NCBI GenBank assembly: GCA_023451825.1
Contig: JAEXYA010000060.1
Location: 1 to 64,000 of the forward strand
Length of the DNA stretch: 64,000 bases
Source of the DNA: Pseudomonadota bacterium
GTDB taxonomy: Bacteria; Pseudomonadota; Alphaproteobacteria; Rhizobiales; Xanthobacteraceae
Reading direction: 5' to 3'
Shown here piece by piece: positions 19,134 through 27,512 of this stretch. Positions within the stretch are counted from its first letter, which is position 1. Each line of letters begins with the position of its first letter. A program made the position numbers and the translations under genes. The notes under the pieces are model-generated. The model had not been told where the DNA came from. It searched no databases and saw nothing but the letters and a program-made list of their open reading frames with translations.

Positions 19134-20155
19134 GCGATGCCTCCACCGAGCGCGCGGCGTTCTCGCATGATCAGATAGAGGAAGAACGGTACGCCGATGA
19201 TCGAGGTGAGCACGCCGACCTTGATATCGCTCGTTGATGGAATGATGCGCACGGCGATATCGGCCGCGAGCAGCAGCGCTGCACCTGTCAACGCGCTCGG
19301 CACCAGCAACCGGGCCGGATCATGGCCGACGATCGGTCGCATCAGATGCGGCGCGACGAGGCCGATAAAGCCGATACTCCCGGCGACAGCCACCGCGCCA
19401 CCGACACCGAGGGCAACGCCAAGGATCACCAGCAGCCGCAGGCGCGAGACATGGACGCCGAGGCTCTGCGCGGTTTCCTCGCCGAGGCTGAGCGCACGGA
19501 AAGCCGAGCGCTGGCTCATCAGGATCGCTGTGCCGGCGATGATGAAAGGCAGCGCCAGTTCGACATGGCGGAAGCTGCGGTCTTCCAGCGAGCCGAGCAG
19601 CCAGAATGCGATTTCGAGTGCGGCGAAGGGATTGGGCGAGAGGTTCATCACCAGCGCCGTCGCAGCGCCGGCGAGACTCGAGATCGCGAGACCTGCGAGA
19701 ATGAGAAGCAACAATCCGGCATTGCGGCCGGCGATGGCGAGCAGCATGAAGACGGAAGCAAAGGCCATGCTGATGCCCGCAACGGGCAGTGCCCATGAGC
19801 GGACATCCGCGAGGCCGAGCGAGATCATCAGCACCGCGCCGAAGGCGGCCGATTGCGGCGCGCCGAACAACGAGGGCGAGGCAAGCGGATTGCGGAGCAA
19901 GCCTTGCAACGCTGCGCCGGAGAGGCCAAGCATGCCGCCGATGGCAAGAGCAAGTATGGCGCGCGGCAGGCGGATCTCGCGGACGATGATCTGCTGCACA
20001 TCGCTGGCGCCGCCGACCAATGCATCGAGCACCGTCAGCGGCGGCAGACGAACCGGACCGATGCCGAGCGAGGCCAGCAGCAACAGCACCACCAGCACGG
20101 CGAGTGCCGATGTCGCGATGGCGTATCGCTGTGCTGCTGGTCGTCCGGTCACCAT
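19130..20155 (-). CDS. FecCD/BtuC-type ABC transporter permease
   Basis: A protein of 341 residues with about ten hydrophobic segments. Family motifs present include LRLPRAILA-type text (EIRLPRAILALAIG), GAALQGLLRNPLASP and GFIGLVAPHLMRPIVGHD. It is the membrane channel of the corrinoid importer. It overlaps the end of btuB by seven bases and the ATPase start by four, so btuB-permease-ATPase form one leftward operon under the second cobalamin riboswitch. Confidence 0.9.
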   Translation of the reverse strand: MVTGRPAAQRYAIATSALAVLVVLLLLASLGIGPVRLPPLTVLDALVGGASDVQQIIVREIRLPRAILALAIGGMLGLSGAALQGLLRNPLASPSLFGAPQSAAFGAVLMISLGLADVRSWALPVAGISMAFASVFMLLAIAGRNAGLLLLILAGLAISSLAGAATALVMNLSPNPFAALEIAFWLLGSLEDRSFRHVELALPFIIAGTAILMSQRSAFRALSLGEETAQSLGVHVSRLRLLVILGVALGVGGAVAVAGSIGFIGLVAPHLMRPIVGHDPARLLVPSALTGAALLLAADIAVRIIPSTSDIKVGVLTSIIGVPFFLYLIMRERRALGGGIA

Positions 20156-22119
20156 GTGGCGTTGAATCCTGCATAGAGTGCGGGGCCAGTCGTACCGAAG
20201 TTCAGCACTTCCTGATAGCGCTCATTGAGGATGTTCTCGCCGCGGGCGAACACTTTCCAGTTCGCGTCGAGCCTGTATTCGCTATAGAGATCGACGCGGG
20301 TATAGGCATCGACCACGCCGACCTCGTTGGCGCTGCTGTAGCGCTTCGACACCGTGGTGATGCGCGGCTCGATCAACCAGCGATCGTTCGGCGTGATGGT
20401 GAGTGCGAAGCGCGCGAGATTTTGCGGACGACGCGCCAAGGTCAAACCCGTGGTGAGATCGACGGCATGCAGATAGGTGTAAGCCGCGTTGAATTTCACG
20501 AGGCCCGGCAGCACGTCGATCGTCGCGCCGACTTCGAGGCCGCTGGTCTCGGCGCGGGCGACGTTGTTGTAGCAACCGGTCGTTTGGCCGAGAGCGCATG
20601 CTGTCGGCGTATACGATACGAAATTGATCAGATTGCTGTAGTCGTTCGCAAAGCCGGTGACCGAAAGGATCACGCGGCCGTTGAACAGGCTCTGATCGAT
20701 GCCGGCGTCGTAGCCGAAACTGGTTTCCGGAGAGAGCGACGGCGTGCCGTTGGCCTGTGAATAGAGCTGGAACAGCGTTGGTGCCTTCGCGCCGGTGCCT
20801 GCGCTGGCACGCAGTTTTGTGCCGGTCTCGAAGATGTTGTAGGCCGCCGTCGCGCGCCATGTCTCGAAGCGGGCGACGTTGACGACGTCATCGACGCGGC
20901 CGCCCAGCGTGATGTTGAGCCGTTCGCCGATCGGCACGGACCACAGCGCGAAGATCGAATTCGTATCCTGCTGCTTGGCCAATGTCGGCGTCATCTGTCC
21001 GAGTGTCGGCAGAATGCTGGTGGAGAAGGTCTGTGCCGTTTCGCTTTGCGTCTTGGCGCCATAGACGAGCGAGCCGAACGCGCCGAGTTTCAGCGTGGCT
21101 TGGTATTCGGCACCGAGACTGTCGCCCCAGTAATCCAGTTTTCGCGCGGTCGCGCCTGGCGGCGGCGACATGCTGAGCGGATAGCTGAGTTCGTTGAAGC
21201 TGCGCTCGGTATGGGTATTCGAAACGGTGACATTGTGCGTCAGCACACCGCCGAACGAGTCGAGGCCGACGCGGCCATAAATCGTTTGCAGCAGGCGATC
21301 GGTCGACGATCCCGTATCGGGATAAGTGCCGCTCGCCGCGTCATAGGCCGCGCGCGTGAAGGACTGCACCGTGCCAGCCTCGAAGCGGATGCCTTCGCCG
21401 GCATCGTAGCCGATGCGTGCGGAGCCGCCGACGCGATCAAAACCATCGCTTTCAAGGTTCGGGTACTTCGCTTCGATGGACGGAATGCGATAGCCGTAAC
21501 GCGAAAAGCCGTTGGAGTGCTGACCTCCGCCAGTGAAAGCATAAGACCAAGGACCATTGGTGCCGGTCATCGATCCCTGCGTCATCACCGTGCCATAGCT
21601 GCCGGCTTCGGTGCGGACATTGAACTGTGCGGGGCCTGAGCCTTTCTTGGTGATGATGTTGATCACGCCGCCCATCGCGTCGGAGCCGTAGAGCGCGCTT
21701 TGCGGGCCGCGCAGCACTTCGATGCGATCGATGGCCGAGGGCGCGAACATCGCGAATTCGAAATCGCCGGACGCAGCCGTGGGATCGTTGACGCGGATGC
21801 CGTCGATCATCACCAGAGTCTGGCCGGTATTGCCGCCGCGCATGCGCACATTTGCGGTGCCGCCTGGACCGCCATTTTCGGAAATGTCGATACCGGGCAC
21901 GCTGCGCAGCGCATCGACGAGCGAACCGGGATTCGATGTCGCAATGGTCTCGCCGGAGACGACGCTGATCGCGCTGCCGGTTGTGCTCAGCGACTCCGCT
22001 GCGCGGTTAGCGGTGACGACGACTTCGGAGAGTTGTTCGCTATTGGATTGCGCCTGCGCGTGATGCGCGGACATAGCCAGAATCGCTGCACTGCTTGCAG
22101 CGATCAGTCGGATAGACAT
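20149..22119 (-). CDS. btuB: TonB-dependent vitamin B12 receptor (BtuB)
   Basis: A protein of 656 residues with a Sec signal peptide ending AHHAQAQ and a TonB box-like EVVVTANR at about 32-39. The plug domain (SLVDALRSVPGIDISENGG, VRMRGGNTGQTLVMIDGIRV as separate blocks) precedes a beta-barrel that ends in an aromatic residue (NATW). It imports cobalamin across the outer membrane with TonB energy. A cobalamin riboswitch lies directly upstream, which supports the substrate. It is first in a leftward operon with the permease and ATPase. Confidence 0.92.
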   Translation of the reverse strand: MSIRLIAASSAAILAMSAHHAQAQSNSEQLSEVVVTANRAAESLSTTGSAISVVSGETIATSNPGSLVDALRSVPGIDISENGGPGGTANVRMRGGNTGQTLVMIDGIRVNDPTAASGDFEFAMFAPSAIDRIEVLRGPQSALYGSDAMGGVINIITKKGSGPAQFNVRTEAGSYGTVMTQGSMTGTNGPWSYAFTGGGQHSNGFSRYGYRIPSIEAKYPNLESDGFDRVGGSARIGYDAGEGIRFEAGTVQSFTRAAYDAASGTYPDTGSSTDRLLQTIYGRVGLDSFGGVLTHNVTVSNTHTERSFNELSYPLSMSPPPGATARKLDYWGDSLGAEYQATLKLGAFGSLVYGAKTQSETAQTFSTSILPTLGQMTPTLAKQQDTNSIFALWSVPIGERLNITLGGRVDDVVNVARFETWRATAAYNIFETGTKLRASAGTGAKAPTLFQLYSQANGTPSLSPETSFGYDAGIDQSLFNGRVILSVTGFANDYSNLINFVSYTPTACALGQTTGCYNNVARAETSGLEVGATIDVLPGLVKFNAAYTYLHAVDLTTGLTLARRPQNLARFALTITPNDRWLIEPRITTVSKRYSSANEVGVVDAYTRVDLYSEYRLDANWKVFARGENILNERYQEVLNFGTTGPALYAGFNATW

Positions 22120-22164
22120 GAGATTCCTTACCGCCGACCCACCGTCGGACGTGTTTTCAACGTG

Positions 22165-22350
22165 TCCTCGGCCGGTCTCCTGGCTCGCAGCGCTGTCCAG
22201 ATCCGCCTTCCCGAGCCTCGCTCAGTGGCATTGTGGATCCGAATGACTGCTTACAGTTGCGGGGGCAGCCGCGGCATCGGGGGGCCTCGCCGTCAGGCGA
22301 ACTCCCCCACCGCATTCCCGTTTCACCTCCTCGCGGAGGCACCGATGACG
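22165..22350 (-). promoter_or_regulatory. Cobalamin (AdoCbl) riboswitch upstream of btuB
   Basis: Read on the minus strand the region contains GGTGAAACGGGAATGCGGTG, GCTGCCCCCGCAACTGTAAG and GCGAGCCAGGAGACCGGCC, the conserved blocks of the cobalamin riboswitch. It ends about 45 bases before the btuB ATG. It should repress btuB and the transporter genes when adenosylcobalamin is abundant. Ends are approximate. Confidence 0.95.
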
Positions 22351-22400
22351 GAACCTCAATTGCACAGCGCGTCACGCTGCGCAACAGGCTTTGACCGGTT

Positions 22401-23183
22401 CTAGCTGCTGAGTGCAGCCAACACCTCGTCGGGGCGTTCCACCATCATCATGTGGCCGGTTGCCAGCAGGATCACCGTACGCGCGCCGGCAATCGCAGCC
22501 GCCAGCGCCTTGCCGGATTTGGCGGGAGTCATCATGTCCCGCTCGCCGAGGATCAATGTCACCGGAACCTTGATCGCGGCCGCTGCGGTGAGGGCGTTCT
22601 GATAGGCGTTGCAGGCATTGAGGTCCGCATGGAGGATGCCGGGCTTGGTTGCCTCCAGCACACGCTGCGCGCCGGCATGCATCCATAGGCCGGGCGCAAG
22701 ACTGCCGCCGAGTTCGGCGCGCATGCCGAGACCCCAGATCGACACCATGTCGATGGCGGAATGCTCATTGGCTTCGGCGTCCTTGAGGAGGTCCGGACCG
22801 ACGGTCATCGCCGCGGCCGGGCCGAGCAGGTCGAGGCGCGTGACCATGTCGGGGTGACGCGCCGCCGTTTCCAGCGCGATCAGCGAGCCCATGGAATGGC
22901 CGATCAGGCGGGCGCTCTTTGCGCCGGACGCCGTGATCAGCGCGGCCGTCCAGTCGGCGAGATCGCCGATGCTGGTGAGTGCTTCGCCGCTGCTGCGTCC
23001 GTGGCCGGGAAGATCGGGCGCCAGCACAGCATAGCCGTGATGGGCGAACCAGCGCGTATGCAGCGCCCAAGTGGAGCTGTCGAAGCCGGCGCCATGCAGC
23101 AGCACCACGACTGGCAGCGACGGGTCAAATGTGCGCCCGCCATTGGCGACGAAGGTGTCGTGACCGTTGACTGTGATCTGCAT
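22401..23183 (-). CDS. Alpha/beta hydrolase
   Basis: A protein of 260 residues with the oxyanion-hole motif LLHGAGFDSSTW, the nucleophile elbow GHSMG with S97, a candidate acid in LILGERDMMTP and a histidine in ATGHMMMVERP. No signal peptide is seen. The substrate cannot be told. It begins four bases after the metY stop on the same strand, so it probably shares the metY transcript. Its 3' end faces the btuB riboswitch about 50 bases away. Confidence 0.85.
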   Translation of the reverse strand: MQITVNGHDTFVANGGRTFDPSLPVVVLLHGAGFDSSTWALHTRWFAHHGYAVLAPDLPGHGRSSGEALTSIGDLADWTAALITASGAKSARLIGHSMGSLIALETAARHPDMVTRLDLLGPAAAMTVGPDLLKDAEANEHSAIDMVSIWGLGMRAELGGSLAPGLWMHAGAQRVLEATKPGILHADLNACNAYQNALTAAAAIKVPVTLILGERDMMTPAKSGKALAAAIAGARTVILLATGHMMMVERPDEVLAALSS

Positions 23184-23187
23184 CGGC

Positions 23188-24483
23188 TCAGCCCTTCTGC
23201 GAGAAGCGCAGCGCCTGCGCGAGATCGTCGATGATGTCCTGCGCGGCCTCGATACCGACTGAAAGGCGGATCAGCTCTTCGCCGATGCCGGCTGCTTTCA
23301 GCTGCTCCGCATCCATCTGCTGATGTGTGGTCGACGCCGGATGGATCACCAGCGTCTTGGCATCGCCGACATTGGCGAGATGGCTGGTGAGTTTCAGCGC
23401 CTCGATGAATTTGCGGCCGGCCGGGCGACCGCCCTTGATGCCGAAGGAAATGATCGAGCCGGCGCCGCGTGGCAGCAGCGTCTTGGCCAGCGCATGATCG
23501 GGATGGTTCTCCAGCGAGGGATGCAGCACCCAGTCGACGGCCTTGTTCGCGGTGAGCGCGGCGAGTACGGCGCTTGTGTTGGCGACATGACGCTCCATGC
23601 GGATGCCGAGCGTCTCGACCCCCTGCAGCAACTGGAACGCATTGGTCGGCGACAGGCAGGCGCCAAAATCGCGAAGACCTTCGGTGCGGGCGCGCATGAT
23701 GAAGGCGGCGGTGCCGAACTGCTCGTCGAAGACGATGCCGTGATAGCCGGCATAAGGCTCGGTCAGCTGCGGGAATTTGCCGGAGGCACGCCAGTCGAAG
23801 CGGCCGCCATCGACCAGCACGCCGCCGATGGCGATGCCATGGCCGCCGATCCATTTCGTCGTCGAGTTCATCACGAGGTCGGCGCCGAGATCGAGCGGCC
23901 GGGACAGGAATGGCGTGGCAAAGGTGTTGTCGATCAGCAGCGGGATCTTTGCGGCATGCGCGATCGCGGCGACCGCCGGGATGTCGAGCACTTCAAGGCC
24001 GGGATTGCCGATGGTCTCGCCGATCACGAGTTTGGTGTTCGGCTTGATCGCCGCCTTGAAGGCATCGTGATCGCGCGGTTTGACGAAGGTGGTGGTGATG
24101 CCGAAGCGCGGCAGCGTATGCGCCAGCAGATTGATGGTGCCGCCATAGAGCGACGAGGATGCCACGATGTGATCGCCGGCATCGAGGATGGTGGCGATGG
24201 CGAGATGCAGCGCCGCCATGCCCGATGCCGTACACACGGCGCCGACGCCATTCTCCAGCGCGGCAAGGCGCTCTTCCAGCACCGCGATGGTGGGATTGGA
24301 GATGCGGGTATAGATGTGCCCGGCGCGTTCGAGGTTGAACAAAGCGGCGGCGTGATCGGTGTCCTGAAACACGAAGGATGTGGTCTGATGGATCGGCACC
24401 GCGCGCGATCCGGTGACGGGATCGGGATGCTGGCCCGCATGCAGGCTCAGCGTTTCGAAGGCAGGCGGCTTGGGTGCTGGCAT
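23188..24483 (-). CDS. metY: O-acetylhomoserine sulfhydrylase / Cys-Met metabolism PLP enzyme (MetY)
   Basis: A protein of 431 residues of the Cys/Met metabolism PLP family with the MetY opening FETLSLHAGQHPDPVTGSRA. The AVPIHQTTSF motif follows, with YTRISNPT, SSSLYGGT and the PLP lysine K210 in NSTTKWIGGHG. It uses O-acetylhomoserine and sulfide to form homocysteine, or methanethiol to form methionine. I looked for a SAM-II riboswitch upstream, as occurs for some alphaproteobacterial met genes, and saw none. The start is the family-typical ATG with GGGACGAGACGC upstream. Confidence 0.9.
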   Translation of the reverse strand: MPAPKPPAFETLSLHAGQHPDPVTGSRAVPIHQTTSFVFQDTDHAAALFNLERAGHIYTRISNPTIAVLEERLAALENGVGAVCTASGMAALHLAIATILDAGDHIVASSSLYGGTINLLAHTLPRFGITTTFVKPRDHDAFKAAIKPNTKLVIGETIGNPGLEVLDIPAVAAIAHAAKIPLLIDNTFATPFLSRPLDLGADLVMNSTTKWIGGHGIAIGGVLVDGGRFDWRASGKFPQLTEPYAGYHGIVFDEQFGTAAFIMRARTEGLRDFGACLSPTNAFQLLQGVETLGIRMERHVANTSAVLAALTANKAVDWVLHPSLENHPDHALAKTLLPRGAGSIISFGIKGGRPAGRKFIEALKLTSHLANVGDAKTLVIHPASTTHQQMDAEQLKAAGIGEELIRLSVGIEAAQDIIDDLAQALRFSQKG

Positions 24484-24904
24484 CTTGCGTCTCGTCCCTT
24501 TGATTTTCGTTATCTATGGCATGAATCGGTTCGGAGATGCGAGCAATGCGCGTTTCGACAAAGGAACAAAGCACACGGTCGCGACTTGTGAGTTGCTGCG
24601 CCTGTGGAGAATTTCGCTGCGCAGCATGGGGAGTTCGTCAAAACAGAAGTGCATAGCGTGGTCGCAGCGGCTGCAGTTGTGTTGCGTAGCGTCAGGGGGC
24701 AGATAGATGGACATCGATTTTGCGCAGAAGGCGCAGCTGCGATTGGCCCGCCTGAATGGCGCTGACTTGCATCGCAACGCCGCCGCAATCGGCGCGCAAT
24801 CATGGCGTTCTTCGACGAACGGAGATTTGGATCGGCCTCGCTCTCATGGAGTCGAGGCTGCCGTCGTCTTTGGGCGACGTGTTGGGGAAGCGGGCGTAAG
24901 GGGC
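24484..24904. other. Intergenic region upstream of metY
   Basis: About 420 bases separate the divergent metY gene and the small gene at 24905. Open frames here have no family resemblance, and the frame that runs into the small gene changes character at about 24905. I see no riboswitch, tRNA or clear promoter in it. Confidence 0.5.
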
Positions 24905-25162
24905 GTGGTACTACATCGCGATGTCTTCTGGCTCGGCAAGCAATGGGCTGTCACCGGTTACGGCGTCCAGGCTGTCAGCAAGAAGCACAATATGAAATTC
25001 GATATCGAGGTGTCGCAAATCTGGGGCGAGGATCTCGACGCGCCGATGCGCGATCTGCCGTGGTTCAATGCGCAGGATTTTGCGGAAGCGCTGGAGCGGG
25101 CAAGGAAGCGGGCCAAGGAAGAGCCGCTGACGTTCCGGCCGCCGCTGAGTGATGAGCGGTGA
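24905..25162 (+). CDS. Small conserved hypothetical protein
   Basis: About 85 residues when started at the GTG at 24905, giving MVLHRDVFWLGKQWAVTGYG. That opening is typical of a small uncharacterised Bradyrhizobium-type family with the pattern RDVxWxGxQWAVTGYG followed by KFDIEVSQIW. This is recognition from memory, not a search. The charged C-terminal helix (DFAEALERARKRAKEE) looks genuine. A longer frame from 24707 would add 66 residues that do not look coding. AAGGGG ends only one base before the GTG, so translation initiation is odd. No function is known. Confidence 0.55.
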   Translation: MVLHRDVFWLGKQWAVTGYGVQAVSKKHNMKFDIEVSQIWGEDLDAPMRDLPWFNAQDFAEALERARKRAKEEPLTFRPPLSDER

Positions 25163-25170
25163 TTTCTTCT

Positions 25171-25339
25171 CCCTCCCTCAAGCGGCGCAGCCGCGCAGTG
25201 GGGAGGGTGGATCAAAGCGAGCGTTTAGCGAGCTTTGAGACGGGTGGGGTGCATCCTCACGTGACGTCCTACCGTGGGGAGAGTCCCCACCCCCGCCTAT
25301 CGGCGGACCCTCCCCATTCGCTGCGCTCCGGGGAGGGAG
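25171..25339. repeat. Palindromic intergenic repeat, GGGGAGGG family, copy 2
   Basis: It begins CCCTCCCTCAAGCGGCGC and passes through GTGGGGAGGGTGG. It has an inner GGGGAGAGTCCCC hairpin and returns through GGACCCTCCCCATTC to GGGGAGGGAG. The layout matches 351-528. Confidence 0.75.
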
Positions 25340-25869
25340 AACACGCGCTTCTGCGCGTCATTTCCGGTCAACATGTCAAACAGCCACGGCTTCTCATTCT
25401 CGCGGCGCCCATGGCGTCCGAGGTTTGAGCAGTTCTCTCCTCGAGACATGAGGGGAGGCAGCACGCCGTAAGGCGCGTTTGGGTAGCTTTTGACGCTGCT
25501 CGTGCCTGCTGGATCGCCAGCAAACCTGAGCCGCGCAACGCCTTACGGCGCGCCACCGCGACGTCTTTTTGGTCGAAGGACCGTTCTTCCGGGTACTGGG
25601 CAATCCCTCGCAAGGGATCATCCGACAGGTTTCCCTGCCTTCGCCCGCACCGCGTCCAGCCGCGCTAGCGGCAGACCCCCATAGTGGGGTCGGACGGTTA
25701 CCCCCGACCACCCGAGTGCGAGAGGCTGCGTTTGCCTCAAGCCCGCAGGCGCCGCATCCTGCTCCGCTCAAAGACGCCTCATGAGAGCGCCCCTCGTGAA
25801 CAAGACAGGAGGCATATGGACGATGATGGGAATTTTGTCAAGAACAAAATAAGAACAAGACTCAAGATC
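25340..25869. other. Repeat-like intergenic tract
   Basis: About 530 bases with no supportable gene. Positions 25368-25425 match, in inverted orientation, positions about 273-327 of the window (shared AACATGTCAAACAGCCA and TCTCGCGGCGC blocks). The remainder includes short local inverted repeats such as GTAAGGCGC/GCGCCTTAC-type arms near 25470-25555 and an AT-richer tail at 25830-25865. It looks like a composite dispersed element or the remains of one. Confidence 0.5.
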
Positions 25870-25975
25870 GTAGGATGGGTAGAGCGCAGGCGCGTCAGCG
25901 CCGGAGCGAAAACCCATCAGCGGAGCCCGCGGCAGGGCAAAGCGATGGGTTTTCGCTGCGCTCAACCCATCCTAC
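25870..25975. repeat. Palindromic repeat, GTAGGRTGGG family, copy 1
   Basis: GTAGGATGGGTAGAGCGCAG on the left pairs with CGCTGCGCTCAACCCATCCTAC on the right (19 of the arm bases are evident); an inner AACCCAT/ATGGGTT pair lies between. It is related to elements at 29656-29743, 32220-32321 and 46055-46135. Confidence 0.85.
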
Positions 25976-26055
25976 GGCAGCGTGTCGCGCTTGCTTCTTC
26001 ACAGCGCACCTGCACACTGGTCACACCCAACTCAAGTCCAATTCGCGAGACCCGC

Positions 26056-26472
26056 ATGAGCCAGCTCAAAGTCCATATCGGCGACTTCACCTTCGATGCG
26101 ACATTCGAGGAGGCCGATGCGCCCTTGACCGTCGCCGCCTTCAAGAAGGCGATGCCGTTCGACAGCCAGGCGATCCATGTGCGCTGGAGCGGCGAGGGCG
26201 TGTGGATGCCGCTCGGCGATCTCGATTTCGGTGTCGACTACGAAAACCACACCTCGTTCCCGGCGCCGGGCCACATGATCCTGTATCCCGGCGGCATCAG
26301 CGAGACCGAGATCCTGCTCGCCTATAGCGGCGTGCATTTCGCCAGTAAGATGGGCCAGCTCGCCGGCAACCATTTCATCACCATCACCTCGAATCTCGAC
26401 AAGCTGAAGGAGATGGGCAAGACGGTGCTGTGGAAGGGCGCGCAAAGAGTCCGCATCGAGCTCGTGGACTGA
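26056..26472 (+). CDS. DUF3830 family protein
   Basis: A protein of 138 residues with the DUF3830 pattern (KVHIGDFTFDATFEE, HVRWSGEGVWMPLGD, PGHMILYPGGISETEILLAY). The fold is expected to be cyclophilin-like. The family commonly lies beside amidohydrolase, hydantoinase and carbamoyl hydrolase genes and has no proven role. Start at ATG 26056; an upstream in-frame extension runs through the palindromic repeat. The stop TGA shares a base with the puuE ATG, so the two are co-translated. Confidence 0.82.
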   Translation: MSQLKVHIGDFTFDATFEEADAPLTVAAFKKAMPFDSQAIHVRWSGEGVWMPLGDLDFGVDYENHTSFPAPGHMILYPGGISETEILLAYSGVHFASKMGQLAGNHFITITSNLDKLKEMGKTVLWKGAQRVRIELVD

Positions 26473-27401
26473 TGAGCGACTATCCGCGCGATCTGCGCGG
26501 CTACGGCCGCAACCCGCCCGATCCCAAATGGCCGGGCGGCGCGCGCGTAGCCGTGCAATTCGTCGTCAACTTTGAAGAAGGCGGCGAGAACAACATCCTG
26601 CATGGCGACGCCGCATCGGAAGCGTTTCTCTCCGACGTGCTGGGTGCGCAGCCCTGGCCGGGCCAGCGCCATGCCAATATCGAGAGCATGTTCGAATATG
26701 GCTCGCGCGCCGGTTTCTGGCGGCTGTTTCGCATGTTCACGGAGCGCGGGCTGCCGACGACGGTGTTCGGCGTCGCGACGGCGCTGCGGCGCAATCCCGA
26801 GATCGTCGCGGCGATGAAAGAGGCCGGCTGGGATATCGCCAGCCACAGTCTCAAATGGATCGAGCACAAGGACATGGATGAGGCGCGCGAGCGCGCCGAG
26901 ATCATGGATGCGATCCGCGTGCACACGGACGCGACAGGATCGCGGCCGACCGGCTGGTACACCGGCCGCAGCTCAAGCAACACGTTGCGGCTGCTGATGG
27001 AGATCGGGGGATTCAAATATCTCAGCGACAGCTATGCCGACGATCTGCCTTACTGGATCAAGGGACCAAGCGAGCCGCAGCTCATCATTCCCTATACGCT
27101 CGACAATAACGACATGCGCTTCATCAATACGCAGGGCTTTGCCAATGGCGAGCAGTTCTTCTCCTATCTGAAGGACGCGTTCGACGTGCTCTATGCGGAA
27201 GGCGCGACATCGCCGAAGATGATGACGGTGGGGCTGCATTGCCGGCTTGTCGGCCGGCCCGGCCGTGCAGCGAGCTTGATGCGGTTTCTTGATTATATCG
27301 TGGGGCACGAGAAAGTCTGGGTGCCGACGCGCCTGCAGATCGCCGAGCATTGGCATGCGCATCTGAAGCATTTGGCGGCCGATGCCCATGACATTCGCTG
27401 A
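26472..27401 (+). CDS. puuE: Allantoinase PuuE (polysaccharide-deacetylase fold)
   Basis: A protein of 309 residues. It begins YPRDLRGYGRNPPDPKWPGG and contains VNFEEGGENNILHGD, which are characteristic of the PuuE branch of the NodB-like deacetylase family. The family opens the allantoin ring to allantoate without the metal used by AllB-type enzymes. An allantoate/N-carbamoyl amidohydrolase gene follows, in line with ureide breakdown. A closely related cyclic amide substrate is possible. Confidence 0.85.
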   Translation: MSDYPRDLRGYGRNPPDPKWPGGARVAVQFVVNFEEGGENNILHGDAASEAFLSDVLGAQPWPGQRHANIESMFEYGSRAGFWRLFRMFTERGLPTTVFGVATALRRNPEIVAAMKEAGWDIASHSLKWIEHKDMDEARERAEIMDAIRVHTDATGSRPTGWYTGRSSSNTLRLLMEIGGFKYLSDSYADDLPYWIKGPSEPQLIIPYTLDNNDMRFINTQGFANGEQFFSYLKDAFDVLYAEGATSPKMMTVGLHCRLVGRPGRAASLMRFLDYIVGHEKVWVPTRLQIAEHWHAHLKHLAADAHDIR

Positions 27402-27406
27402 TCGCT

Positions 27407-27445
27407 CCTAACCTCTCCCCGCGCGAGATGCGGGGAGAGGTTAGG
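27407..27445. repeat. Perfect hairpin after puuE
   Basis: CCTAACCTCTCCCC and GGGGAGAGGTTAGG form a 14-bp perfect stem around an 11-base loop. No T tract follows on either strand, so it is not a clear intrinsic terminator. It is probably a short member of the intergenic repeats. Confidence 0.7.
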
Positions 27446-27512
27446 GGCGCTGCCGTTGCTGCGAGACTGGTTCCAATAATGGTGGCGATCGACGCGTGCG
27501 ATCGGAGTGGTG

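Noticed and set aside
23323..24591. 422-residue frame on the plus strand
   Set aside because: Antisense to metY, which has its PLP lysine and all family motifs.
24484..24620. SAM-II riboswitch before metY
   Set aside because: I looked for the conserved SAM-II core on the minus strand and did not see it.
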